This document shows, piece after piece, positions 23,333 to 31,529 of a stretch of DNA of 64,000 bases (its first letter is position 1; each line of letters opens with the position of its first letter). A program made the position numbers and the translations under genes. Origin of the DNA: Saccharopolyspora rhizosphaerae (GTDB taxonomy: Bacteria > Actinomycetota > Actinomycetes > Mycobacteriales > Pseudonocardiaceae); assembly GCF_003931915.1 (NCBI RefSeq), contig NZ_RSAA01000008.1, positions 1 through 64,000 on the forward strand, in the 5' to 3' direction. Below the pieces are notes generated by a model. It did no database searches and was not told the DNA's origin. It worked only from the letters and a program-made list of their open reading frames with translations.

Positions 23333-24736
23333 GTGTTCCTGGACTGGTTGCAGCACGAGACGTCCGGGCTGCTCACGTTGTGCGCAGCCGGGATCGCGGT
23401 GCTGCTGCTGATGATCATCCGCTTCCGCATCGAACCGTTCATCGCGTTGCTGGTGAGCGGTCTGCTCATCGCCCTGGCGGCCGGGCTGCCCGTCGAGGAC
23501 ATCGTCGGTACTGCGCAGAAGAGCAGCAATTCGCTGCTGGAGGGCGGGTTCGCAAGCATCCTCGGGCACATCACCGCCATCATCGGCCTCGGCACGATCC
23601 TCGGCTCGATGCTGGAAGTCTCCGGCGGTGCGCAGATGCTGACCCGCAAGCTGCTCACGGCCTTCGGGGAGAACCGCGCTCCGCTGGCGATGGGCCTGTC
23701 CGGGCTGATCTTCGGCATCCCGGTGTTCTTCGACATCGGCATCTTCGTGCTCGCACCGCTGGTGTACGTCGTTGCCCGGGAGGGCAAGCGGTCGATCCTG
23801 CTCTACTGCTTGCCGCTGGTCGCAGCGCTGTCCATGACGCACGCGTTCCTGCCCCCGCACCCCGGGCCGGTGGTCGCCGCGGGCCTGCTCGGCGTCGACC
23901 TCGGCTGGATCATCCTGATGGGGCTGGTCTGCGGCATCCCGGCCTTCGCCGTGGCCGGACTGCTGTACCCGGTGTGGATCGGCAAGCGGATCAACCTGCC
24001 CGTGCCCGCCGACGTGCTGTCCGCCGCGGACGAGCTCGCCGCCCAGCGCGCGGATCAGCGAGACCCCTCGCTGGCCGTGGTGGCGCTGATCATCGGACTG
24101 CCGATGGTGCTGATCCTCGGGGGTACCTTCGGCAGCATCACCCTGGCGGAAGGCAGCGCTGCCCTGTCGGTGCTGACGTTCTTCGGCAACCCGACGGTCG
24201 CGCTGACGATCGCCGTGCTGCTCTCGTTCTGGCTGCTGGGAACCCGGCGCGGGATGACCACGCGGGACCTGTCCGAGCTGACCAGCGCGGCGCTGCGCCC
24301 GCTGGGCATGCTGCTGCTCGTGGTGGGCGCCGGTGGGTTCTTCGGCAAGGTGCTCGCCGAGACCGGGGTCGGCGACGCGCTCGCCGGTTCGCTGCAGGAC
24401 GTGGGGTTGCCGCTGATCGTGTCGGCGTACGTGATCAGCAGCGGTCTGCGGATCGCTCAGGGGTCGGCGACGGTCGCGATCGTGACGACCGGAGGGATCG
24501 TGGCCCCGCTCGTGGCGGCGGCGGGCCTGTCCCAGCCGCAGCTCGCGCTGGTGGCCGTGGCGATCGCTGCCGGGTCGATCACCGCTTCGCACGTCAACGA
24601 CGGCGGCTTCTGGATCATCTCGCGGTACTTCGGGATCCCCGTGAAGGACATGCTCAAGAGCTGGACCGTGCTGGAGACGGTGATGTCGCTGGTGGCCTTC
24701 GGGGTGGCCGTGGGCGTCTCGCTGGTGGTGCCGTAG
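23333..24736 (+). CDS. GntP-family permease
   Basis: Proton-coupled organic acid or D-serine permease in the cytoplasmic membrane. 467 residues from a GTG with AAAGGAGATCTC before it, an excellent Shine-Dalgarno. About 12-14 hydrophobic segments are visible. Family signatures include PVFFDIGIFVLAPLVYVVAREGKRSILLYCLP, and a late ASHVNDGGFWIISRYFGIPVKDMLKSW, both conserved in GntP/GntT/DsdX. E. coli DsdX, a D-serine permease, is in this family. With the neighbouring deacylase and deaminase, D-amino-acid import is more likely than gluconate, but this is inference. Confidence 0.9.
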   Translation: MFLDWLQHETSGLLTLCAAGIAVLLLMIIRFRIEPFIALLVSGLLIALAAGLPVEDIVGTAQKSSNSLLEGGFASILGHITAIIGLGTILGSMLEVSGGAQMLTRKLLTAFGENRAPLAMGLSGLIFGIPVFFDIGIFVLAPLVYVVAREGKRSILLYCLPLVAALSMTHAFLPPHPGPVVAAGLLGVDLGWIILMGLVCGIPAFAVAGLLYPVWIGKRINLPVPADVLSAADELAAQRADQRDPSLAVVALIIGLPMVLILGGTFGSITLAEGSAALSVLTFFGNPTVALTIAVLLSFWLLGTRRGMTTRDLSELTSAALRPLGMLLLVVGAGGFFGKVLAETGVGDALAGSLQDVGLPLIVSAYVISSGLRIAQGSATVAIVTTGGIVAPLVAAAGLSQPQLALVAVAIAAGSITASHVNDGGFWIISRYFGIPVKDMLKSWTVLETVMSLVAFGVAVGVSLVVP

Positions 24737-25048
24737 GCGCTGGCCCGGCTCTCCACACCGCGCAGGCCCGTCTGAACTTCGCGCGGACCCCGACGTGGGG
24801 AGGCGGCCAACAGCCGCGGGCGCTCCAGAGGTGCCGTGGTGAGCACGCCGGGGCGCCGCGCAGCGGCCTGCCGCAGGAGCAGCCCTCCACGGAGCGGCTG
24901 CGCTCTCCTCCTCGCAGGTTCCTGCCCAGGACTGGCCGCTGCGCGGTCCCCCCTTTGGACGGGGCGGGATTGCGCCGTTGTGGTCTAGTCCACTCGCTGC
25001 TCGCTGCGGCAGACTTCTGCTCCTCTGCCGTCGAGCTGGGAGAACGTC
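24737..25048. other. Spacer with repeat copy and DasR-like site
   Basis: 312 bases without a gene. A partial family A repeat (GAACTTCGCGCG, then GACCCCGACGT) lies at 24774-24793. A dre-like palindrome lies at 24981-24992. Nothing else was recognised. Confidence 0.6.
24981..24992. promoter_or_regulatory. DasR (dre)-like operator upstream of the lactonase
   Basis: TGGTCTAGTCCA differs at one base from the known DasR core TGGTCTAGACCA, and the flanks (GTGG...CCAC) keep the symmetry. It lies about 57 bases before the lactonase GTG. DasR is the GntR-type regulator of N-acetylglucosamine use in actinomycetes. Confidence 0.55.
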
Positions 25049-26174
25049 GTGGCTGGTTCGTTCCCGCGTCGGGGTTTCTTGAGCGCTCTGGGAGCGCTGG
25101 GGGTCGCGGGGTCCTCGGCCGGCTGCGCCACCGCTACCGGGCGGCCGGCCGCGGCCGGAGACCACCAGGTGCACCAGGGGCTGATGACCTTCATCGGCAG
25201 CTACACCAGTTCCCAGCCCGCCGGGCGGGGTGTGGACGTCGCGGTGCGCGACGCGAGCGGCGCGCTCACGCCGACCGCAACGCTGCCCGTCCCTGACGCC
25301 TCCTTCTTCGCCTGGTCGCCCGACCACCAGTTCCTGCACGTGACGAACGAGCAGCCGCAGGGGTCGATCACCGCGATCGACGTGAGCGGGCACGAGCCGC
25401 GCGTGATCGGCACCGTGCCCAGCGGAGGTGATTCGCCCACCCACCTGTCAGTGCACCCGAGCGGGGAGTTCCTGCTCACCGCGCACTACGGGGACGGCAC
25501 CGTGGCCGCGCACCAGCGCAACCCGGACGGGAGCATCGGCGAGCGGACCGCGCTCGTCCAGCACCCCGGAGCCGAGCCGCACGCGCACCAGGTGGTCGTC
25601 GACCCCAGCGGGAGGTGGGTCGTGGCGGTCGACCTCGGCGCCGACTCGGTGTTCGTGCACGCCTTCGACGGTGGCCCACTCACCCAGCACCAGCGGCTCA
25701 CGCTCCCCACGGGCACCGGCCCGCGGCACCTGGTCTTCGAGGGCACCACCGCCTACCTGCTGGCGGAGCTGAACTCGACGATCACGGTGCTGGCCTGGGA
25801 CCCCGATGCCGGGAACCTCACCGCCGGGCAGGTCATCAGCAGCCGCGCACCTGAGGCGACCGGGGAGAACTTCCCCGCCGAGATCGCGGTCTCGCGGGAC
25901 GGGAAGTTCGTCCACGCCTCCAACCGGGGTGACGACACCATCACCACCTTCGCCGTGGAGGACGGCGCGCTGGGGTTCCAGGCCGCCACCTCGAGCGGTG
26001 GGACCTGGCCCCGGCACTTCGCGCTGGACCCCGAGGAGACGTCGCTGTTCGTGGCCAACCAGCACTCGGGCACCGTCACGCGCTTGGCGCGCGACCCGGG
26101 ACACCGGCGCGCTCACACCCACCCCCGACCGCTTCGACTGCCCCTCCGCCGCGGCGATCACCTTCCACGGTTGA
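25049..26174 (+). pseudogene. Secreted lactonase (6-phosphogluconolactonase-like beta-propeller) with a late frameshift
   Basis: PF10282-type seven-bladed propeller. The N-terminus reads PRRGFLSALGALG then SSAGC: a Tat-type twin arginine plus a lipobox, so an exported lipoprotein. Repeated blade segments such as GDSPTHLSVHPSGEFLLTAHYGDG and TWPRHFALDPEETSLFVANQHSG are clear. Near 26097 the frame changes: the expected DTGALTPTPDRFDCPSAAAITFHG continues in the +1 frame, ending at 26174. The sequence reads CCCGGGACACC where CCCGGACACC would keep the frame, i.e. one extra G. The original frame reads on to 26290 in non-family sequence. A real frameshift or a base-calling error are both possible. 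Confidence 0.8.
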
Positions 26175-26252
26175 ACCGTCCACACCAGAGCGTTCACCGT
26201 TCCGCCCGTGCCAACCGGCAATTTTCACAGGACGCACCCCAGGCCGGAGAGC

Positions 26253-26264
26253 TGGTCCAGACCT
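26253..26264. promoter_or_regulatory. DasR (dre)-like operator upstream of the sugar ABC genes
   Basis: TGGTCCAGACCT differs at two bases from the DasR core TGGTCTAGACCA. It lies 81 bases before the binding-protein ATG. Its pairing with another near match at 24981, next to a hexosaminidase operon, makes chance less likely. Confidence 0.5.
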
Positions 26265-26344
26265 TGATCCGGCCAGGTGCAGGTCCCTAGCATCCGCTTT
26301 CCCGGTACACCGAGCTCGACCGAACAGCACAACGGAGACCAGTC

Positions 26345-27628
26345 ATGCGCGCAGCCAGAGCCGTCCTCGTCGCCGCCGTCGCTGCGTTGCTCGCGGCCTG
26401 CGGGCCACCGCAGGTCCAGCAGACGGGACCGGCGGTGGACGAGCGGACCGGCACCCTGCGGGTGTGGCTGTTCGACGAGGCCAACCGGGCGCCCAAGCAG
26501 GCCACTGTGGACGAAGCCGTGGCGCGCTTCGAACGCGACCACCCCGGTGTCGAGGTCGACGTGCAGTACATCGCGGTGGAGACGCGGTCCGAGCGCTTCA
26601 CCGGCGCGTTCAACGACCCGGCCAGCGCACCGGACGTCGCCGAGGTCGGCAACACCGACCTCGCGGGGTACGTCGCAGCGGGTGGCCTCCGCGACCTGAC
26701 CGAGGAACTGCCGCGGTGGCCCGAATCCGCCGACCTCGCCCCGTCCGCGCTGGACACCGCGCGGGTGGCAGGCGAGGTCTTCGGCGTGCCCTGGTACACC
26801 GGGGTCCGCGCGCTGTACTACCGCACCGACGTCTTCGACGAACTCGGGCTGCAGCCGCCGCGCACCACCGGCGAGCTGCTGGCCACCGCGCGGCGCATCC
26901 GCGAGCAGCGTCCCGACCTCTACGGCATCGCCACCGGCGGCAAGTACCACTACGCGCTGATGCCCTTCATCTGGGCCGCGGGCGGGGACCTGGCACGCCA
27001 GGAGGGGCAGCGCTGGGTGTCCACACTCGACAGCCCCGAGGCCCAGCGTGGCATCGAGGCCTACGCCGACCTGATCGCCGGCGGCGCCTGCCCGCCCGAG
27101 CAGTGCGCCGACATGACCGGAAGCCAGAGCGTGCAGGCCTTCGCCTCCGGCAAGGCCGCGATGACCATCGGCGGGGACTTCAACCGCAAGGCCGTCGAGG
27201 CGGGCGTGGCGGGCAAGTACGCGGTGGTGCCGCTGCCCGGAGAGCAGCCCGGGTCGACCGCACCGGCCTTCGCGGGCGGGAACCTGCTGTCGGTGCTCAA
27301 CTCCTCGCAGCGCTCGACGCTGGCGCGGGAGTTCGTCCAGCTGCTGGCGGGCAAGGAGTACCAGCGCAAGATGTACGACGCGATGGGAAACCTGCCCACG
27401 TTCCTCGACGTCCAGGGCGAGGTGGCCGAGAGCGACCCGGCCGCCGCGCCGTTCGTGAGGACCTTGCGCGGCGGAACGCACTTCGTGCCCGCCACCGCGG
27501 CGTGGTCGGAGATCGACGCGCAGGGCGTCCTGCCGACCATGGTGCAGCAGGTGATCGGCGGAACGCCGGTCGACGAGGCCGCCCGGCGAGCGGCTGAGCA
27601 GATGAACGCCGCCTTCGAAGGCCGATGA
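26345..27628 (+). CDS. Sugar ABC transporter substrate-binding lipoprotein
   Basis: Extracellular solute-binding protein of the family 1 type. 427 residues; the signal peptide ends in the lipobox LLAAC with lipidated C19. Family segments include PDVAEVGNTDLAGYVAAGGLRDL, VPWYTGVRALYYRTDVFDELGL and GKAAMTIGGDFN. The stop overlaps the next gene (ATGATG). The downstream hexosaminidase suggests chito-oligosaccharides or an N-acetylhexosamine glycan as the substrate, as in the Streptomyces DasABC or Ngc systems. That is inference. Confidence 0.92.
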   Translation: MRAARAVLVAAVAALLAACGPPQVQQTGPAVDERTGTLRVWLFDEANRAPKQATVDEAVARFERDHPGVEVDVQYIAVETRSERFTGAFNDPASAPDVAEVGNTDLAGYVAAGGLRDLTEELPRWPESADLAPSALDTARVAGEVFGVPWYTGVRALYYRTDVFDELGLQPPRTTGELLATARRIREQRPDLYGIATGGKYHYALMPFIWAAGGDLARQEGQRWVSTLDSPEAQRGIEAYADLIAGGACPPEQCADMTGSQSVQAFASGKAAMTIGGDFNRKAVEAGVAGKYAVVPLPGEQPGSTAPAFAGGNLLSVLNSSQRSTLAREFVQLLAGKEYQRKMYDAMGNLPTFLDVQGEVAESDPAAAPFVRTLRGGTHFVPATAAWSEIDAQGVLPTMVQQVIGGTPVDEAARRAAEQMNAAFEGR

Positions 27629-28506
27629 TGGCGCTGCTCCACCTCGCGCCGGCGGCGCTGCTGCTCGTCGCCATGATGTGCTACCCGCTCTACCAGCTGG
27701 TGCAGATCTCGCTGTACGAGTACGGGCAAGCCCAGGCCTCCGGTGGGGCGCCGCTGGAGTTCCTGGGCGCGGGCAACTACCGGGCGCTGTTCGGCGACGC
27801 GGAGTTCTGGACGGTCCTGCTGCAGACCTGCGCCTTCGCTGCGGTCTGCGTGCTCGGCAGCCTCGCGGTGGGCATCGGACTTGCCGTGCTCGCGACGAAG
27901 ATCGCGCCGCTGCCCCGGATCCTGCTGTTCCTGGCCGCCATCGGAGCTTGGGCCACGCCGGCCGTGGCCGGGTCGACGGTGTGGCTGTTCCTGTTCGACC
28001 AGGACTTCGGACTGGTCAACGAGGTGCTGACCGGGATCGGGATCAGCGGTGCCGAAGAGTTCTCCTGGACCTACGACAAGTACCTCGCCTTCGGCCTGGT
28101 GGCCGCCGAGGTGATCTGGTGCTCGTTCCCGTTCGTGCTGGTGACCACCTACGCGGGACTCACCGGGATCCCGGGCGAGGTGGTGGAGGCCGCCGCGCTG
28201 GACGGCGCTTCGGCCTGGCGGACCGCGCGCAGCGTCCTGCTGCCGATGTTGCGGCCGGTGCTCGTCATCGCCACCATCCAGTCGATCATCTGGGACTTCA
28301 AGGTGTTCACGCAGATCTACGTGATGACCAACGGCGGCGGGATCGCCGGGCAGAACATGGTGCTCAACGTCTACGCGTACCAGGAGGCCTTCGCCGCGTC
28401 GAACTACGGGACGGGCTCGGCGATCGGCGTGGTGATGACCGCCCTGCTGCTGGTGATCACGCTGCTCTACCTGCGCGCGCAGCGCGGGAACGAGGTCCTG
28501 GCATGA
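27625..28506 (+). CDS. Sugar ABC transporter permease 1 (MalF type)
   Basis: Inner-membrane subunit of the importer. 293 residues with six hydrophobic segments. The EAA loop that contacts the ATPase appears as PGEVVEAAALDGASAWRTARSVLLPMLRP (~residues 185-215). It overlaps the binding-protein gene by 4 bases and the second permease gene by 4 bases. Confidence 0.92.
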   Translation: MMALLHLAPAALLLVAMMCYPLYQLVQISLYEYGQAQASGGAPLEFLGAGNYRALFGDAEFWTVLLQTCAFAAVCVLGSLAVGIGLAVLATKIAPLPRILLFLAAIGAWATPAVAGSTVWLFLFDQDFGLVNEVLTGIGISGAEEFSWTYDKYLAFGLVAAEVIWCSFPFVLVTTYAGLTGIPGEVVEAAALDGASAWRTARSVLLPMLRPVLVIATIQSIIWDFKVFTQIYVMTNGGGIAGQNMVLNVYAYQEAFAASNYGTGSAIGVVMTALLLVITLLYLRAQRGNEVLA

Positions 28507-29342
28507 GGAGGTCCCGCGCGCTGGCCAACACCGCCGCGGTCGTGATCGCGGCGCTGGTGGCGTTCCCGCTGTACTGGATGGTGCTGTCAGCGTTCAAACC
28601 GGAAGCCGAGCTGCAGTCCACCGACCCGCGGCCCTGGACCACCGCACCCACCCTCGACGGGTTCCGCCGGGTGCTCACCGTCGACGGGCTCGGCGGCTAC
28701 TTCCTCAACAGCCTCCTCGTGGCGGGCGCGGTGGTGCTGCTCTCACTGCTGTTGTCGTTCCTGGCGGCGGTGGCGCTCACCCGGTTCCGGATCAGGGGTC
28801 GCGCGGTGCTGCTGGTGATGTTGCTGGTCGCGCAGATGGTCCCGGTGGAGGCGCTGACGATCCCGCTGTTCTTCCTGATGCGCCACGTGGGTTCGGCCGT
28901 GCCGGTGTTCGGCCTCAACCACCTCGGCTCGCTCGTGCTGGTGCACCTGGCCTTCAGCCTGCCGCTGTCGATCTGGATGCTGCGCGGTTTCGTCGCCGCC
29001 GTGCCGGTGGAGCTGGAGGAGGCGGCCACACTGGACGGTGCCGGCCGCGCCCGGTTCGTCTGGCAGGTGCTGTTCCCCCTGGTGGCACCGGGGCTCGTCG
29101 CCACCAGCGTGCTGTCGTTCATCCACGCCTGGAACGACTTCCTGTTCGCGAAGACCTTCATCATCTCCGCCACCGAGAACCAAACGCTGCCGATGGCGAT
29201 CCTGGTCTTCTTCAGCCCTGAGGGAGACGACTGGGGTGCGATCATGGCAGGCTCGACCTTGATGACCATCCCGGTGTTGATCTTCTTCGTGCTCGTCCAG
29301 CGGAACCTGGTGTCGGAACTGTCCGGCGCGGTGAAGGGATGA
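28503..29342 (+). CDS. Sugar ABC transporter permease 2 (MalG type)
   Basis: Second membrane subunit. The ATG at 28503 gives 279 residues starting RRSRALANTAAVVIAALVAF, the first membrane helix. The EAA loop is VPVELEEAATLDGAGRARFVWQVLFPLVAPG. Overlaps: 4 bases with permease 1 and 4 bases with the hexosaminidase. No ATPase gene follows; in actinomycetes a shared MsiK-type ATPase often serves such importers. Confidence 0.92.
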   Translation: MRRSRALANTAAVVIAALVAFPLYWMVLSAFKPEAELQSTDPRPWTTAPTLDGFRRVLTVDGLGGYFLNSLLVAGAVVLLSLLLSFLAAVALTRFRIRGRAVLLVMLLVAQMVPVEALTIPLFFLMRHVGSAVPVFGLNHLGSLVLVHLAFSLPLSIWMLRGFVAAVPVELEEAATLDGAGRARFVWQVLFPLVAPGLVATSVLSFIHAWNDFLFAKTFIISATENQTLPMAILVFFSPEGDDWGAIMAGSTLMTIPVLIFFVLVQRNLVSELSGAVKG

Positions 29343-30805
29343 GCTTCCACTCGCTGCTGCCGCGCCCGCGGCGCGTCGAGCACGCTCCCGGCCAGCTGAC
29401 GCTGGACATCCGCACCAGCGTCGGCGGGGAACCGAGCGTCGCCCGCTGGTTCCGCAGGCACGTCGGTGCCGCGACGGGACTCCCGCTGCCGCTGGCGGCC
29501 AAGCCGACCATCGAGTTCCGGATCGACCACGGCGTGAACGGGCACCGCGTGGAGATCGGTCCCGAGCACGTGCTGGTGACCGCGCAGCACACCGCCGCAG
29601 CGCACCACGCGGCGCAGACGCTGCGCCAGCTGCTGCCGCCGGACGCCTTCCGCCGCGCTCCCGTCCGCGACGAGCCGCTGTCGCTGCCGTGCGGGGTGGT
29701 CGAGGACCACCCGCGGTTCGGATGGCGCGGCTGCCACCTCGACGTGGCTCGGCACTTCTTGCCCAAGCGGGACGTGCTGCGGTTCGTCGAGCTGCTGGCG
29801 ATGCACAAGCTCAACGTGCTGCACCTGCACCTCACCGACGACCAGGGCTGGCGCGTCGAGGTCCCGCAGTACCCGGAGCTGACCCGCATCGGCTCCTGGC
29901 GTGCGCGCTCCGAGGTCGGCCGGGCCGAGGTGCCGGAGCACGACCAGCAACCGCACGGCGGCTACTACACGACCGAGGACCTGCAGGAGATCGTGGCCTA
30001 CGCCGCCGAGCACCACGTCACCGTCGTGCCGGAGATCGACGTGCCGGGCCACAGCCAAGCCGCCATCGCCGCTTACCCCGAGCTGGGCACGGGTGATCCC
30101 GTGCCGGTGTGGGACTCCTGGGGCGTCAGCGACCGGATCCTCGCTCCTCGGCGGGCGACGGTGGACTTCTTCCACGACGTGCTCGACCACGTGATGGCGA
30201 TCTTCCCCTCCCCGGTGATCTGCCTCGGCGGCGACGAAGTTCCCGGCGCCACACCGGCGCATGGCGCGCTGCTGCGACGGCTGGTCGAGCACGTGCACGC
30301 CCGAGGCCGGCGCACCTCGGCGTGGGACGACGCGGTGCAGCTGACCACGCTGCCGCAGGGGACCATCGTGCTGGCGTGGCAGGACCCGCAGGCGATCGCC
30401 CGCGCGGCCGAAGCGGGCAACGACGTGCTGCTGTGCCCGGAGACGCACTTCTACCTCGACCACCGCCAGTCCGACCACCCCGACGAACCGGTCCCGGTCG
30501 GCCACCTCAACACGCTGGAGAACGTCTACGACTACGCACCGCCGACCGAACGGGTGCTGGGCCTGCAAGCACACTTGTGGACCGAGCACCTCGACTCCGC
30601 CGCCCGCGTCGACTACGCGGCGTTCCCCCGCCTGTGCGCGTTCGCCGAGGTGGCGTGGAGCGCCGAACGCGACCCCGCGGAGTTCCAGCACCGGTTGGTG
30701 CACCACCACCTGCCCCGCCTGGACGCCTACGGCGTCGAGTACCGCCCGCTGGACGGCCCCTACCCGTGGCAGCTGCGCCCAGGTGTCGCGGGCAGGCCCC
30801 GCTGA
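29339..30805 (+). CDS. Beta-N-acetylhexosaminidase (GH20)
   Basis: Family 20 glycosidase that removes terminal GlcNAc or GalNAc by substrate-assisted catalysis. 488 residues with an N-terminal GH20b domain (to ~115) and a TIM barrel. The catalytic Asp-Glu pair is D299-E300 in CLGGDEVPG. Barrel segments FGWRGCHLDVARHFLPK, LHLTDDQGWRVEVPQYP and VPEIDVPGHSQAA are typical. There is no signal peptide, so it should act in the cytoplasm on imported oligosaccharides, in line with its overlap with the permease gene. Confidence 0.94.
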   Translation: MSFHSLLPRPRRVEHAPGQLTLDIRTSVGGEPSVARWFRRHVGAATGLPLPLAAKPTIEFRIDHGVNGHRVEIGPEHVLVTAQHTAAAHHAAQTLRQLLPPDAFRRAPVRDEPLSLPCGVVEDHPRFGWRGCHLDVARHFLPKRDVLRFVELLAMHKLNVLHLHLTDDQGWRVEVPQYPELTRIGSWRARSEVGRAEVPEHDQQPHGGYYTTEDLQEIVAYAAEHHVTVVPEIDVPGHSQAAIAAYPELGTGDPVPVWDSWGVSDRILAPRRATVDFFHDVLDHVMAIFPSPVICLGGDEVPGATPAHGALLRRLVEHVHARGRRTSAWDDAVQLTTLPQGTIVLAWQDPQAIARAAEAGNDVLLCPETHFYLDHRQSDHPDEPVPVGHLNTLENVYDYAPPTERVLGLQAHLWTEHLDSAARVDYAAFPRLCAFAEVAWSAERDPAEFQHRLVHHHLPRLDAYGVEYRPLDGPYPWQLRPGVAGRPR

Positions 30806-31148
30806 TCCGTTCCGGCGACACCCGCTCCGCCACCCTGTGATCCCGGTACCGTCGTCCCGGTGGTGTGAAGGGTCGAGAAGCTGTGCCGGAACCCCGGCGA
30901 AGCAGGGGCGTCCTCGCCAGCGGTAGCTGTCGGACGTGCAACAGCGCTGGTCGCGGCATCGCAAGCTCGAACGGCTCAACCAGCCCGTCGCTCGCCACTG
31001 CTAGGCGACGCCACCACCGCGGTGGCACTGGTGCGCAGCGGCCTGGTGGCGCGCCAGGCCTGCGCTCTCGGGCACGACGACACCGCCAAGGCACTGATCA
31101 GAGCGCCGAGAGCCACCTCGGCCTCATCGGTGCGCTCGGGCCCTCACC

Positions 31149-31463
31149 TCTCGCGCGAATGTCGACCGAGACCTTGAAACGTCGAGATCTCGCGCGCATT
31201 TCGACCGGGAACCTTCACCGTCACATGTCGCGCGAGGTGGGAGGGGGACCCGCAGGGTCGAACTTCGCGGAACGCCATCGCCGCCGGGAGGACACCAGAA
31301 CTCTCCGCCCGCTCGTGGCGCGCACCGGAGGACGGCGTCCCGGCGTGCTCGCCGTGGACGTCACCCGTGCGAGGGAGGGCGGCGGTGTCGGCTGAGCCCG
31401 GAGCTTCGAACCTCGCGCGAAGTTCGAGGGGGCTTCGGGCGTCGAACTTCGCGCGAGTTCGAG
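31149..31463. repeat. Cluster of palindromic repeat family A
   Basis: Variant copies (CTCGCGCGAATGTCGACC) lie at 31149-31166, about 31187-31208 and 31223-31237. A half copy lies at 31258-31273. A full copy at 31406-31427 is the exact reverse complement of the 22-base copy at 18670-18691. Another near-full copy is at 31442-31463. Confidence 0.75.
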
Positions 31464-31486
31464 GGCTCCCGCGCGCGGCGGGGCTC

Positions 31487-31503
31487 GGAACAGCGGCTCA
31501 GCC
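31487..31503 (-). repeat. Short repeat family B, inverted copy
   Basis: GGAACAGCGGCTCAGCC is the reverse complement of the 23143 copy with one mismatch. Confidence 0.5.
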
Positions 31504-31529
31504 GCGCGGAGCGACTCCTCGAGAAGGAC

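Larger units (their letters stand above)
30806..31529. other. Long gene-poor spacer rich in repeats
   Basis: 724 bases with no supported gene. A frame near 30988-31095 reads LLGDATTAVALVRSGLVARQ, which looks protein-like but is short and flanked by stops, so it may be a remnant. The right half is occupied by family A repeat copies and one family B copy. Confidence 0.55.

Noticed and set aside
30865-31395. 176-residue frame in the repeat-rich spacer
   Set aside because: Low-complexity and made partly of repeat copies; no ribosome-binding site of note.
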